Assembly: GCA_964451365.1 (NCBI GenBank)
Contig: CAYVIB010000021.1
Span: 1 to 64,000, forward strand
Direction of reading: 5' to 3'
Origin: CAYVIB01 sp964451365
GTDB lineage: Bacteria > Pseudomonadota > Gammaproteobacteria > Pseudomonadales > Cellvibrionaceae
DNA length: 64,000 nt
The translations under genes were made by a program, and so were the position numbers. Shown here piece by piece: positions 9,008-18,995 of the stretch; positions within the stretch are counted from its first letter, which is position 1; every line of letters begins with the position of its first letter. The notes beneath the pieces are model-generated. The model did not search any database, had not been told where the DNA came from, and was given only the letters and a program-made list of their open reading frames with translations.

Positions 9008-10366
9008 CTACTTCTTTTTCGGTCTCCGCCAACCATCCACATTACGCTGGCGCGAACGGGCAACGACAAGCTGGTCTTCGCCGACATTGCTTGTAACCAC
9101 CGAGCCGGCAGCGACGGTGCTGTGTTTGCCGAGTTTGACCGGCGCCACCAGTGCCGTATTGGAGCCAACAAACACGCCATCTTCAATGGTGGTTTTATGT
9201 TTATTCACGCCATCGTAGTTACAGGTAATGGTGCCGGCACCGATATTCACCCCCTCGCCCACTTCGGCGTCGCCCACGTAGCTTAGGTGGTTCACCTTAC
9301 TACCTTTACCGATGTTGGCTTTCTTGGTTTCGACAAAGTTGCCGATCCTGGCTCCGCTGGCCAGGTGGGTACCAGGCCGCAGGCGGGCGAAGGGGCCAAT
9401 GTTGCAATTGCTTTCGATCACCGCATCCTCGATAACAGAATTTGGCAGGATCGAAACATTATCGCCGACTTTGGCGTTTTTTAGGCAGCAGTTAGGGCCT
9501 ATTTTCACGTTATTGCCCAACTGGATTTCGCCCTCGAAAACGCAGTTGATGTCGATAGCGCAGTCCATGCCGGCTTTGATGCTGCCACGGCAATCAAAGC
9601 GGGCCGGGTCCAGTAGGCTGATGCCGTCGTCCATCAGGGATTTGGCCTGCAGTTGCTGGTAGACCCGCTCGAGTTCGGCCTGTTGCTGGCGATTGTTCAC
9701 TCCCAATACTTCGTATTCATAAGCCGGCTGGGCGGTTTCAATTTCTACGCCTTCGGCCTGGGCCATGGCGATAATGTCGGTGAGGTAGTATTCGCCTTGG
9801 GCGTTGTTGTTGGTCAGCGCCGGCAGCCATTTGTGGAGATCGCTGCTTTTCACTGCCATTACGCCGGTGTTGACTTCTTTTATTGCACGTTCCTCAAGGG
9901 TCGCGTCCTTGTGTTCGACGATGGCGGTGACTTGGCCGCTTGGGTTGCGCACGATGCGGCCGTAGCCGGTGGGGTCAGCGAGGTCGACCGTGAGCAGGCC
10001 CATGGAGGATTCGGAAACTTTTTGCAGCAGGCTTTTCAGGGTTTCGGTATTGATCAGCGGGACGTCGCCGTAGAGGATCAGCACGGTGGTGTCCTGTTGC
10101 AGGGAAGGCAGTACCTGCATTACCGCATGGCCGGTGCCGAGTTGTTCCGTTTGTTCGACAAAGCTCAGGCCGGAATCCGGCAATGCAGCTCGAACAGCGT
10201 CGGCGCCGTAGCCAATGACCAGGTGGATGTTGTCCGCCGCCAGGTCTTTTGCCCGGTCGATGACGTGAGAGACGAAGGGTTTACCCGCCAGGGCGTGCAG
10301 CACCTTGGGTGTGCTGGAGCGCATACGGGTGCCTTTACCAGCGGCGAGGATAACGATATCTAGCAT
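9008..10366 (-). CDS. glmU: bifunctional UDP-GlcNAc pyrophosphorylase / GlcN-1-P acetyltransferase
   Basis: 452 residues, the usual length for GlmU. The N-terminal uridylyltransferase begins LDIVILAAGKGTRMRSSTPK with the nucleotide-binding GxGTxMxSxxPK signature. The C-terminal half is a left-handed beta-helix of hexapeptide repeats (for example IGNFVETKKANIGKGSKVNH, NIGAGTITCNYDG) that forms the acetyltransferase. It makes UDP-GlcNAc for peptidoglycan and lipopolysaccharide. It lies downstream of atpC on the same strand, the common arrangement in Gammaproteobacteria. A terminator-like hairpin separates it from the ATP synthase operon, so it probably has its own promoter. Confidence 0.97.
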   Translation of the reverse strand: MLDIVILAAGKGTRMRSSTPKVLHALAGKPFVSHVIDRAKDLAADNIHLVIGYGADAVRAALPDSGLSFVEQTEQLGTGHAVMQVLPSLQQDTTVLILYGDVPLINTETLKSLLQKVSESSMGLLTVDLADPTGYGRIVRNPSGQVTAIVEHKDATLEERAIKEVNTGVMAVKSSDLHKWLPALTNNNAQGEYYLTDIIAMAQAEGVEIETAQPAYEYEVLGVNNRQQQAELERVYQQLQAKSLMDDGISLLDPARFDCRGSIKAGMDCAIDINCVFEGEIQLGNNVKIGPNCCLKNAKVGDNVSILPNSVIEDAVIESNCNIGPFARLRPGTHLASGARIGNFVETKKANIGKGSKVNHLSYVGDAEVGEGVNIGAGTITCNYDGVNKHKTTIEDGVFVGSNTALVAPVKLGKHSTVAAGSVVTSNVGEDQLVVARSRQRNVDGWRRPKKK

Positions 10367-10494
10367 GAAAAGTCCCTTGAGGTTCTAACCGTACGGCGGG
10401 TAAGTGATGGTCCGACACTTCGGATGCCACCCGCCATCGAAAGGTGGTAAATACAGCGGGTGACACGTTGTTTACCCGCCCAGCCATGTACATA

Positions 10495-10526
10495 TAAAAA
10501 AGGGCAGCTAAAGCTACCCTTTTTTG
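10495..10526 (-). terminator. rho-independent terminator after atpC
   Basis: AAAAAGGGCAGCT ... AGCTACCCTTTTTT forms a GC-centred stem with one mismatch, flanked by A and T runs. It lies between the atpC stop and the glmU start, and its sequence could work in either direction. Confidence 0.75.
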
Positions 10527-10554
10527 ATCGACTTTGTAAGTGCAATGGAAACGG

Positions 10555-10980
10555 TCAGGCGCGCACTTTTTTGCGTATCGCCTGTAATGTGCGCAGTTGC
10601 GCCGCCGCTTCCGCCAGTTGCGCGGCGGCCTTGGAGTAGTCCAGTTCGCTGCTCTGGTTGTGCAGGGCCTGCTCGGCTTCCTTCACCGCCTGTTGGGCGG
10701 CGGCTTCGTCCATATCGCCGGCACGCAGCACGGTGTCCGCCAGTACGGTAACGGAATCCGGCTGGACTTCCAGGTAACCGCCGGAGACGTAGTAGATTTC
10801 CTCTTCTCCGTGCTGGGTTTTCAGGCGGATGGGGCCTGGCTTCAGCGAGGTCAGCAGCGGGGCGTGACCATAGCAGATGCCCACGTCGCCTTCCGTGCCG
10901 GCGGCCACCAACAGCTCCACCAGCCCGGAATAGATCGCCTCTTCGGCACTTACGATGTCGCAATGTATTGTCATTGCCAT
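10555..10980 (-). CDS. atpC: F1Fo ATP synthase epsilon subunit
   Basis: 141 residues, the last gene of the atp operon. The N-terminal beta-sandwich (HCDIVSAEEAIYSG, CYGHAPLLTSLKPG) and C-terminal two-helix part rich in Ala and Gln are as in other bacterial epsilon subunits. It links the gamma rotor to the beta subunits and its C-terminal helices can inhibit ATP hydrolysis. It follows atpD by about 60 bases. The start is either the first ATG or the ATG two codons later. Confidence 0.97.
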   Translation of the reverse strand: MAMTIHCDIVSAEEAIYSGLVELLVAAGTEGDVGICYGHAPLLTSLKPGPIRLKTQHGEEEIYYVSGGYLEVQPDSVTVLADTVLRAGDMDEAAAQQAVKEAEQALHNQSSELDYSKAAAQLAEAAAQLRTLQAIRKKVRA

Positions 10981-11043
10981 AGATTATCGCCTCGGGGCTT
11001 TCCGGGTAAACCCGAAAAGCCGGTTATCGACAGTTTTACTGAA

Positions 11044-12456
11044 TTACGCTGCTTTTCCGGCCATTTTGTTGGCTTTTTCCACGGCTTCGTCAATGCTGCC
11101 CACCATGTAGAAAGCCTGTTCCGGCAAGCTGTCGTAGTCACCGTTGAGCAGGCCTTTAAAGCCGGCGATGGTATCTTTCAGCGATACGTATTTACCGGGC
11201 GAGCCGGTGAAAACTTCCGCCACGTGGAAAGGCTGCGACAGGAAACGCTCGATCTTACGCGCGCGGGATACGGTCAGTTTGTCCTCCTCGGACAGCTCGT
11301 CCATACCCAGAATCGCGATGATGTCTTTAAGCTCTTTATAACGTTGCAGTACGGACTGAACGCCACGCGCCACTTCGTAGTGCTCCTGGCCGATGATCAG
11401 CGGGTCCAGCTGGCGGGAGGTGGAGTCCAGCGGGTCGATCGCGGGGTAAATACCTTTCGCGGCGATATCCCGGCTCAAAACAACGGTGGAGTCCAGGTGC
11501 GCGAAGGTGGTGGCCGGTGACGGGTCGGTCAAGTCATCCGCCGGTACGTATACCGCCTGGATGGAGGTAATGGAGCCGGTCTTGGTGGAGGTGATTCGCT
11601 CCTGCAGTACACCCATTTCTTCCGCCAGTGTCGGCTGGTAGCCCACTGCGGAAGGCATACGGCCCAGCAGTGCCGATACTTCGGTACCGGCCAGGGTGTA
11701 ACGGTAGATGTTGTCGACGAACAACAGTACGTCCTTACCTTCGTCACGGAATTTTTCCGCCATGGTCAGACCGGTCAGGGCCACGCGCAGACGGTTTCCG
11801 GGCGGCTCGTTCATCTGGCCGTACACCATCGCCACTTTGGACTCGGCGAAATTCTTGGTGTTAACAACACCGGCTTCCTGCATTTCGTAATAGAAGTCGT
11901 TACCTTCCCGGGTACGCTCGCCCACACCGGCGAATACGGAAAGACCGCTGTGCTCGGTGGCGATGTTGTTGATCAGCTCCATCATGTTGACGGTTTTACC
12001 CACACCGGCACCACCGAACAGGCCAACCTTACCACCCTTGGCGAACGGGCAAACCAGATCGATAACTTTAATACCGGTTTCCAGCAGTTCCTCGGAAGCG
12101 GCCAGTTCGTCGTAGGCGGGCGCCTTGCGGTGGATCGGCGCGCGTTCTTTTTCGCCGATGGGGCCTTTTTCATCAATGGGGTTGCCGAGCACGTCCATGA
12201 TGCGGCCGAGGGTTTCGGTGCCTACCGGTACGGAAACCGGTGCGTTGGTGTTTTCCACCAGCAGACCGCGGCTGACACCTTCCGACGGACCCATGGCAAT
12301 AGCGCGCACAACGCCGTCGCCCAACTGTTGCTGTACTTCCAGCGTCAAGCCTTTTTCGGTTACCGTCAGTGCATCGTAAACCCTGGGCACGGCATCGCGT
12401 GGAAATTCCACGTCGATAACCGCTCCAATAATCTGTACGATTCGTCCGCTACTCAT
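11044..12456 (-). CDS. atpD: F1Fo ATP synthase beta subunit
   Basis: 470 residues. The catalytic nucleotide-binding subunit of F1: Walker A GGAGVGKT, Walker B-type LLFVDNIYR, and the conserved ALLGRMPSAVGYQPTLAEEM. Standard family length and no unusual replacements noticed. It sits between atpG and atpC in the canonical order. Confidence 0.98.
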   Translation of the reverse strand: MSSGRIVQIIGAVIDVEFPRDAVPRVYDALTVTEKGLTLEVQQQLGDGVVRAIAMGPSEGVSRGLLVENTNAPVSVPVGTETLGRIMDVLGNPIDEKGPIGEKERAPIHRKAPAYDELAASEELLETGIKVIDLVCPFAKGGKVGLFGGAGVGKTVNMMELINNIATEHSGLSVFAGVGERTREGNDFYYEMQEAGVVNTKNFAESKVAMVYGQMNEPPGNRLRVALTGLTMAEKFRDEGKDVLLFVDNIYRYTLAGTEVSALLGRMPSAVGYQPTLAEEMGVLQERITSTKTGSITSIQAVYVPADDLTDPSPATTFAHLDSTVVLSRDIAAKGIYPAIDPLDSTSRQLDPLIIGQEHYEVARGVQSVLQRYKELKDIIAILGMDELSEEDKLTVSRARKIERFLSQPFHVAEVFTGSPGKYVSLKDTIAGFKGLLNGDYDSLPEQAFYMVGSIDEAVEKANKMAGKAA

Positions 12457-12502
12457 TTGCGCTTCCTCATGTACTAAAATTTAAAATTCAAAAATTCTTT
12501 AC

Positions 12503-13363
12503 TTAAACCGCTGCCGCGCCGCCGACAATTTCCGACAGCTCCTGCGTGATCGCCGCCTGCCGCGCCTTGTTGTACGCCAGTTGCAAATCGTCAATCAGTT
12601 CACCGGCGTTTTCGGTGGCGTTTTTCATCGCGATCATTCGCGCGGCCTGTTCGCACGCGCCGTTTTCCACCACCGCCTGGTACACCTGCGATTCGATATA
12701 ACGGGTCAACAGGCCGTTGAGCAGGTCGCGCGCTTCGGGTTCGTAGATATAATCCCAGTGGTGCTTGAGTTTTTCGTTTTCGTCCGGCAGCAAGGGCAGC
12801 AACTGGCGAACACGCGGCGCCTGGGTCATGGTGTTAACAAATTCGTTGCCCGCCAAAAACAGCTTGTCGATTTTGCCATCGGCGAAAGCATCCAACATTA
12901 CTTTGACGCTGCCGATCAGATCGGAAATGGAGGGTTGTTCACCGATATCGCGCACGCTGGAAACAATATTGCCGCCGACGCTTTTGAAAAACGCCGCGCC
13001 TTTAGCGCCGATCAAACCGAGATCGACACCAACGCCCTGGTCGGCAAATTGTTTGCTGTGCACGATGATAGATTTGAACAGGTTGATGTTCAAACCACCG
13101 CACAAGCCGCGATCAGTGGAAACGACGATGTAACCAACACGTTTGACTTCGCGTTGCTCCAGGTACAAGTGATTGTATTCGGAGTTGCCGCTGGCGATAT
13201 GGCGAACCACCGCGCGAATATGACTCGCGTAGGGTTTGCCCACTTCCATGCGGTCCTGGGCGCGACGCATTTTACTGGCCGCGACCATTTCCATCGCGCT
13301 GGTGATCTTCTGCGTATTTTTAATACTGCCGATCTGGGTGCGTATTTCTTTTCCGCTTGCCAT
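12503..13363 (-). CDS. atpG: F1Fo ATP synthase gamma subunit
   Basis: 286 residues. The central rotor shaft of F1. The N-terminal helix contains the family signature IRTQIGSIKNTQKITSAMEM; the C-terminal helix (MKNATENAGELIDDL, YNKARQAAITQELSEI) inserts into the alpha3beta3 ring. The gene lies 15 bases downstream of atpA. Confidence 0.98.
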   Translation of the reverse strand: MASGKEIRTQIGSIKNTQKITSAMEMVAASKMRRAQDRMEVGKPYASHIRAVVRHIASGNSEYNHLYLEQREVKRVGYIVVSTDRGLCGGLNINLFKSIIVHSKQFADQGVGVDLGLIGAKGAAFFKSVGGNIVSSVRDIGEQPSISDLIGSVKVMLDAFADGKIDKLFLAGNEFVNTMTQAPRVRQLLPLLPDENEKLKHHWDYIYEPEARDLLNGLLTRYIESQVYQAVVENGACEQAARMIAMKNATENAGELIDDLQLAYNKARQAAITQELSEIVGGAAAV

Positions 13364-13378
13364 AATTAAATTCGCCTG

Positions 13379-14920
13379 TTACCAGGTTTGGGTGGCTTTG
13401 AAGTTATCCAGTGCCGATTTGATGCCGGCGGCGATTTCGTCGGAATAGTCACCAGTGTTCATTTGCTTCATCAAGTCGGCGTGCTGGCTGTTCATGTAAG
13501 AAAGCAGCGACGACTCGAACGCACCGATTTTTTCCACTTCCACGTCTTTCAGGTAACCTTCGTTCGCGGCGTAAACCACGACCGCCATTTCGGCCACGCT
13601 CAGCGGTGAATACTGCTTTTGCTTCATCAGTTCGGTAACGCGCTGACCGTGGCTGAGCTGGGCTTTGGTCGCCTCGTCCAGGTCGGAAGCAAACTGCGAG
13701 AACGCCGCCAGTTCACGGTACTGCGCCAGTGCGGTACGAATACCACCGGACAGTTTCTTGACGATCTTGGTTTGCGCCGCGCCACCTACCCGGGATACGG
13801 AAATACCGGCGTTCATCGCGGGACGGATACCGGCGTTGAACAGGTCGGTTTCCAGGAAGATCTGGCCGTCGGTAATGGAGATGACGTTGGTCGGTACGAA
13901 CGCGGATACGTCACCGGCTTGCGTTTCGATAACAGGCAGCGCGGTCAATGAACCGGTTTTACCTTTTACCTTGCCGCCGGTGAATTTTTCCACGTAGTCG
14001 GCGTTAACGCGCGAGGCGCGCTCGAGCAGACGCGAGTGCAGATAGAAAACGTCACCGGGGTAAGCTTCACGACCGGGCGGACGACGCAGCAACAGGGAGA
14101 TCTGTCGATAGGCCCAGGCCTGCTTGGTGAGGTCGTCGTAAATAATCAGGGCATCTTCACCGCGATCGCGGAAGTATTCACCCATGGTGCAACCGGCAAA
14201 CGGCGCCAGGAACTGCATCGCCGCAGGATCGGAAGCGGTCGCCGCGACCACGATGGTGTGCTCCATCGCGCCGTGCTCTTCGAGCTTGCGCACGACGGAC
14301 GCAACGGAGGAAGCCTTCTGGCCCACCGCCACGTAAATACATTTAATACCGGTGCCTTTCTGGTTGATGATCGCGTCCACCGCAACAGCGGTTTTACCGG
14401 TCTGGCGGTCACCGATGATCAGCTCGCGCTGGCCACGGCCGATTGGCACCATGGTGTCGATGGCTTTCAGACCGATCTGCACCGGCTGATCAACCGACTG
14501 CCGGTCAATTACACCGGGGGCAATTTTTTCGATCGCATCGGTTTCCCTGGTGTTGATCGGGCCTTTGCCGTCGATGGGATTACCCAAAGCGTCGACCACG
14601 CGGCCGAGCATTTCGGGGCCGATTGGCACTTCAAGAATACGGCCGGTACATTTACAGGACTGGCCCTCGGCAATGTTTTTGTAATCGCCCAGTACCACCG
14701 CACCCACGGAGTCGCGCTCCAGGTTCAACGCGATACCATAAATGCCGCCTTCGAACTCGATCATCTCACCGTACATTACGTCGGCCAAGCCGTGGATACG
14801 GATAATACCGTCGGTAAGGGAGACGACCGTGCCTTCGTTTTGCGCTTCAGTGGTTACGGCAAGGCTGTCGATGCGCTGCTTGATAATTTCACTGATTTCG
14901 GAAGGATTCAGCTGTTGCAT
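13379..14920 (-). CDS. atpA: F1Fo ATP synthase alpha subunit
   Basis: 513 residues, the usual length. The non-catalytic nucleotide-binding subunit: Walker A-type GDRQTGKT, DALIIYDDLTKQAWAYRQ and the arginine-finger region PAMNAGISVSRVGGAAQ are all present. Operon order places it between atpH and atpG. Confidence 0.98.
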   Translation of the reverse strand: MQQLNPSEISEIIKQRIDSLAVTTEAQNEGTVVSLTDGIIRIHGLADVMYGEMIEFEGGIYGIALNLERDSVGAVVLGDYKNIAEGQSCKCTGRILEVPIGPEMLGRVVDALGNPIDGKGPINTRETDAIEKIAPGVIDRQSVDQPVQIGLKAIDTMVPIGRGQRELIIGDRQTGKTAVAVDAIINQKGTGIKCIYVAVGQKASSVASVVRKLEEHGAMEHTIVVAATASDPAAMQFLAPFAGCTMGEYFRDRGEDALIIYDDLTKQAWAYRQISLLLRRPPGREAYPGDVFYLHSRLLERASRVNADYVEKFTGGKVKGKTGSLTALPVIETQAGDVSAFVPTNVISITDGQIFLETDLFNAGIRPAMNAGISVSRVGGAAQTKIVKKLSGGIRTALAQYRELAAFSQFASDLDEATKAQLSHGQRVTELMKQKQYSPLSVAEMAVVVYAANEGYLKDVEVEKIGAFESSLLSYMNSQHADLMKQMNTGDYSDEIAAGIKSALDNFKATQTW

Positions 14921-14992
14921 ACTGTAATTCCTTAAAATTTTAAATTTTTACGCGCTATCTTTATTTCTAAAATAGCGCGTGATAATTCGAGA

Positions 14993-15529
14993 TTAAACGC
15001 CCATCGCTTCGGCCAGTTTGGCCAGGCGACCACGCACGGAGCCATCAATAACCGTATCCCCCGCCCGAATCAATGCACCGCCAATCAACTCTTTGTTGAT
15101 GGAAGTTTGCAGGGTGACTTCGCGTTCCAGTTTTTTGGTCAGGCTTTCGCGCAGTTTTTGTTGCAATGCCGGTTCGATTTCGTAGGCAGTCTGCACTTCC
15201 ACATCGATGGATTTTTCCAGCGCGGCTTTGTACAGCTCGAACAGGTGCTGGATTTCCACCAGCAGGGCAAGGCGCTTGTTTTCGGCGAGAATGCGGACAA
15301 AGTTTTGTTGGGCGGAATTCAGTTTGTCGCCGCACACTTCGATAATGGCCGCACTCTTTTGTTCCGCCGTTCGCGCCGGTGACGCGAGCAGCTTTTCCAC
15401 CGTGTCCTGTTGCGACACCGTTGCCAGTAACGTTGATGCATCGGACCAGGCCTGGATGTCGTTCGCCTTGCGCGCGTATTCAAAAGCCGCTTTGGCGTAA
15501 GGCCGCGCCAGTGTAGTTAATTCCGCCAT
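14993..15529 (-). CDS. atpH: F1Fo ATP synthase delta subunit
   Basis: 178 residues. The peripheral stalk cap joining F1 to the b subunits: N-terminal helical bundle starting with LARPYAKAAFEYA and a C-terminal part VQTAYEIEPALQQKL leading to GGALIRAGDTVIDGSVRGRL, the signature of the OSCP/delta family. It follows atpF by 20 bases. Confidence 0.97.
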   Translation of the reverse strand: MAELTTLARPYAKAAFEYARKANDIQAWSDASTLLATVSQQDTVEKLLASPARTAEQKSAAIIEVCGDKLNSAQQNFVRILAENKRLALLVEIQHLFELYKAALEKSIDVEVQTAYEIEPALQQKLRESLTKKLEREVTLQTSINKELIGGALIRAGDTVIDGSVRGRLAKLAEAMGV

Positions 15530-15549
15530 GACTCTTTATCGGCCCCCGA

Positions 15550-16020
15550 TTAAAGTTCCGCTGCCAGTTTGTTCAGCATGTCGTTGTGTTTGCTCGCGTC
15601 CACCGATGCGCCCAGCACTTTTTCCGCGCCGGTGATCGCCAGAACAGCCACTTTGCTACGCAATTCCTCGCGTGCCTGTTGCACTTCGCGCTCCACTTCC
15701 GCCTGCGCCGCCGCTTTAATGCGGTTGGCTTCGACGACCGCCTGCTCCTTGGCTTCCTCGACAATCTGGTTGGCTCGCTTGTTGGCCTGTTCAATAATGG
15801 ACGCTGCCTGCTCCTTGGCTTCCTTCAACTGCTGGCTGACTTTTTGTCGCGCCAGCTCAAGGTCCTTGTCGGCTTTTTCCGCAGCCTGCAAACCGTCCTC
15901 AATGCGTTTTTCCCGCTCTTTCATAATATTGATCAAAGCGGGCCAAACCACTTTCATGCAGAAATACACGAAAGCCAGGAATGTCAGCGACTGACCGATA
16001 AGCGTTAGGTTAATATTCAC
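15550..16020 (-). CDS. atpF: F1Fo ATP synthase b subunit
   Basis: 156 residues. One N-terminal membrane helix (NLTLIGQSLTFLAFVYFCMK) followed by a long charged coiled coil rich in Ala, Glu, Lys and Gln that forms the outer stalk dimer. Length and character are those of the E. coli protein. Confidence 0.97.
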   Translation of the reverse strand: MNINLTLIGQSLTFLAFVYFCMKVVWPALINIMKEREKRIEDGLQAAEKADKDLELARQKVSQQLKEAKEQAASIIEQANKRANQIVEEAKEQAVVEANRIKAAAQAEVEREVQQAREELRSKVAVLAITGAEKVLGASVDASKHNDMLNKLAAEL

Positions 16021-16063
16021 ACCAACACCTCATTCACTAGTGGGTTTTAAGGTTTGGGTTCGC

Positions 16064-16312
16064 TTAACCCGCCATTCCGGGAGCAACGGCGAAAATCAGG
16101 TACATACCGATACCTACACCGATCATTGGTACTGCATCGAGCAGACCGGCCATCAGGAACATTTTGCCCTGCAGTGCGGGGCCTTGTTCCGGTTGACGCG
16201 CAGAACCGTCCAGCAACGCGCCACCCAGGTTACCGAAACCAATCGCGGTACCGAGCGCACCCATGCCGATCAAAATTGCTGCTGCGATGTAAACTAAAGC
16301 TTGAGCTTCCAT
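16064..16312 (-). CDS. atpE: F1Fo ATP synthase c subunit
   Basis: 82 residues, two membrane helices joined by a polar loop containing RQPE (residues near 39-42). The second helix has the proton-carrying carboxylate as Asp in FLMAGLLDAVPMIGVG. No Glu/Gln sodium-binding pattern is obvious, so a proton-coupled ring is expected. Confidence 0.97.
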   Translation of the reverse strand: MEAQALVYIAAAILIGMGALGTAIGFGNLGGALLDGSARQPEQGPALQGKMFLMAGLLDAVPMIGVGIGMYLIFAVAPGMAG

Positions 16313-16365
16313 TAGTGTCTCCTGATTAACAAAATTAAAAAATGAAGTTGGATTGATAGAATTAT

Positions 16366-17325
16366 TTACACATGGTTATGTACGTCACTGTTTTCTTCGT
16401 GAATATCGTGCGCCATCGCCATGTAAACCGTGGTCAGTACCATAAAAATAAACGCCTGCAGGGTGATAACCAGGATGTGGAACACCGCCCAGCCCCACTG
16501 CAGTATGCCGCCCACCAGGCCGAGAACGAGGCCGGTACTGAACAGCAACGCGATCAGGATAAAAATCATTTCCCCGGCGTACATGTTGCCGAACAACCGC
16601 AGGCCGAGTGAAATGGGTTTGGCGATAAGTGCCACGGTTTCAAGAATGGTGTTGATGGGAACCAGAATGATATTCAGATACCAGAGTTTTTTCGGCGCGA
16701 AAAACGGGTGACAGGTCAGCTCCTTGATAAAGCCCCAGACGCCCTTTTCCTTGATGCTGAAAATAATCATCAGGGCAAACACGGTGAAAGCCATACCCAA
16801 TGTCACATTGGGATCGGTGGTGGGCACCACTTTAAAGAAGAGATGCTCATTGCCGCTGACTGTAGCCGCCGCCAGTGGCAGCCAATCCACCGGAACGAGG
16901 TCCATCAGGTTCATCATAAACACCCAGGTAAAAATGGTGAGTGCCATGGGCGCGATGAGCCTGTTCTTGTGATGAAAAATATCGGTAACGACGTTATTGA
17001 TGGATTCCACCAGGAATTCCACAAAGCTTTGCACACCGCGCGGAGTGTCGGTAGTGGCTTTGTTTACGACGCGCTTGAAGACAAAACCGATCAGCAGCGC
17101 CAGGAAAATACCCCAGCCCAAGGAGTCCAGGTGCACGGCCATAAAGCCCATGTCTTTCGCCTCTGCGGCGGAGTGAGCCATGGTCCAGCTATCCTGCTCC
17201 AGCACATGTACGGTACCGTCGACCTCGTGGCGGTGATAACCCGCCGGCAGTTTGCCGAAAGTCATGTTCTGGAGATGGTGCTGTATATAGCCGGTCGTGG
17301 TGAGCCCTTCGCTATCTGCTGCCAT
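16366..17325 (-). CDS. atpB: F1Fo ATP synthase a subunit
   Basis: 319 residues from the ATG at 17325; a TTG nine codons upstream (17352) is also open but less likely. The membrane channel subunit: multiple hydrophobic helices, the essential arginine in SLGLRLFGNMYAGE, and a C-terminal helix pair GWAVFHILVITLQAFIFMVL. A long N-terminal periplasmic extension with a His-rich stretch (HEVDGTVHVLEQDSW) is common in Pseudomonas-type orthologues. First core gene after atpI. Confidence 0.95.
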   Translation of the reverse strand: MAADSEGLTTTGYIQHHLQNMTFGKLPAGYHRHEVDGTVHVLEQDSWTMAHSAAEAKDMGFMAVHLDSLGWGIFLALLIGFVFKRVVNKATTDTPRGVQSFVEFLVESINNVVTDIFHHKNRLIAPMALTIFTWVFMMNLMDLVPVDWLPLAAATVSGNEHLFFKVVPTTDPNVTLGMAFTVFALMIIFSIKEKGVWGFIKELTCHPFFAPKKLWYLNIILVPINTILETVALIAKPISLGLRLFGNMYAGEMIFILIALLFSTGLVLGLVGGILQWGWAVFHILVITLQAFIFMVLTTVYMAMAHDIHEENSDVHNHV

Positions 17326-17380
17326 AGTCTGTGGTATGCCTTTGCTAATCAAATACGTTTTTTGCCGTCGGCGGTTCTAT

Positions 17381-17761
17381 TCAATCGTCTCTGCGTTTGG
17401 TGATGATTGCCGCGATTAACCACTGGCAGATAACCATGCTGCAAAAACCGGTGAACAGGGCCGGTACGTTTAGCGGTGAAACAAAACGAAACACCAGCGC
17501 AAAACCTGCCGCCGCCAGGGCAAGCTTGCCAAATTCTCCACGGTTGAAGGAGCGGGTGATCCAGCGGGCGGCGTTGTCGTCCGAGCCGTTGAACCGATAC
17601 CGGAATGCGTAAAGGGTGAAGTAGGCATTGGGGACGATATACACCGCCGCGCCAAACACCGCGGAATAGGCCGGTACCCACCCAAACAGGGAAAGCACCA
17701 GGGCAATCGGCAATAAAACCGCCAGCTGGATAACCAAACTGTACCGTACCGGTCTATTCAT
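17381..17761 (-). CDS. atpI: ATP synthase assembly protein I
   Basis: 126 residues from the ATG at 17761 (MNRPVRYSLVIQLAVLL), the usual AtpI length; an in-frame ATG at 17875 would add a cysteine-bearing, non-membrane leader and is rejected. Four membrane helices are visible, including the second conserved segment VFGAAVYIVPNAYFTLYAFRY. AtpI assists c-ring assembly. It is the promoter-proximal gene of the atp operon. In relatives parB lies directly upstream; here about 20 kb of other genes intervene. Confidence 0.9.
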   Translation of the reverse strand: MNRPVRYSLVIQLAVLLPIALVLSLFGWVPAYSAVFGAAVYIVPNAYFTLYAFRYRFNGSDDNAARWITRSFNRGEFGKLALAAAGFALVFRFVSPLNVPALFTGFCSMVICQWLIAAIITKRRDD

Positions 17762-18516
17762 TCTGCATCCTACCCGCAGCGCTTTCCGATACGGCGATAA
17801 ATTGGGTGATTCACAGGCACATACACCCTGGCCGATATCGCCACGGTCGCTGTGCTCTTGTAGTAATGCCGCCATCTGTCTGACTTCAAGTCAACTTCCC
17901 CGCCATTTCCGCGCAAAAAAAAGCGCTGACACCGAGTGCCGCACTTCTCCGTACTGTTGGGGGAAAACCAGATTTAAGCAGTGAATCCCGCTATTGCCGT
18001 TGTGGCTGTTACTTACCTGATCAGCCGCTGCTTTAGGCCGATCAACAAAAAATAACGCCTGCTTCTATTTACACCAGTTACGCCCGTCCGCACCAAAACC
18101 TGCCGTTTTCGGGCGTGGGGGATTATAGGTAACCTCTTCGCCGGTATCAACCATCTTGCCGGAAATCTGTACGGAAACTTCCCGCCGAACGGCGGCTTGC
18201 ACCCCCATGCGTCGGGCAACTCGTCGATGGCCGACTCCGGTCTACCGCCAACCGTGGACGCAGCAGGAAAGCCAGTAAAGCCATCCCCGGCCCCGGTGAG
18301 ACAACGCCAATCAGGGCCGGTTCAGCTGGATATTCAATTGATACAGGAATTATTCAGCCACTGTCGTTGTAGTGTATACAGTGGCCAAACGGGCAAAAGC
18401 AACATGTCATCTTTGCGGGCTAAACCATCAATAGCGGCTTTGGGTTAATGTCGAGTGTTAGCAGGAAAACCGGAGGTGGATCTATACGAAAAAAGCCGGA
18501 ATCAAGCCACCGCCGC
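17762..18516. other. atp operon upstream region
   Basis: About 750 bases without a supportable gene; short frames on both strands lack ribosome sites and family character. The atp operon promoter should lie here. I see no clear operator or terminator. Confidence 0.5.
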
Positions 18517-18954
18517 TCAATCCCAGGACACCTCGAGCAGCTTCCACTCGCCCTCTTCCAGAGCCCAGATGCCTTTTACCTGATAGATCCGGGCGGTATC
18601 GGGAATCAATCCTTCCGCGCCGGTCACGACCACCGAACTGGTGGAGGTTGCGCGGTACGGGTCATATTCCTCGACCGTGACACGGGTGTTCGAGACCAGG
18701 ACATTGATATTGCGGTAACGCAGGAACAGGCCGGCCAGGTATTGGCGGACATTGCCGGCATCCAGGTGGGTTCCCCGCTCACCCAGGCCGCGAAACTGAC
18801 CGGACAGATGCTCCCTGACGGCGCCGTTGTCTTTTTCCTGAATGGCCAGCTGCAAGGCGTCGATATTTTCGCCGATGGCCTCTTCCGGCGGGGTTTTGCC
18901 ACAGGCGGACAACAGAAACATCATCACAACCGCCAGAAAAAATTGGGTTTTCAT
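18517..18954 (-). CDS. small lipoprotein, NTF2-like fold likely
   Basis: About 145 residues from the ATG at 18954; an upstream ATG adds seven polar residues. The lipobox LLSACGK gives a lipid-anchored mature protein. The helix-then-curved-sheet pattern (AIGENIDALQLAIQEKDNGA, and ending GIWALEEGEWKLLEVSWD) resembles NTF2/SnoaL-type lipoproteins. It follows the DUF4380-like gene by 41 bases on the same strand and may be co-transcribed. No catalytic motif is evident. Confidence 0.75.
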   Translation of the reverse strand: MKTQFFLAVVMMFLLSACGKTPPEEAIGENIDALQLAIQEKDNGAVREHLSGQFRGLGERGTHLDAGNVRQYLAGLFLRYRNINVLVSNTRVTVEEYDPYRATSTSSVVVTGAEGLIPDTARIYQVKGIWALEEGEWKLLEVSWD

Positions 18955-18995
18955 TTTCTCACTGTTTTTAATCATTGGTTTTACAAAAATTGGTT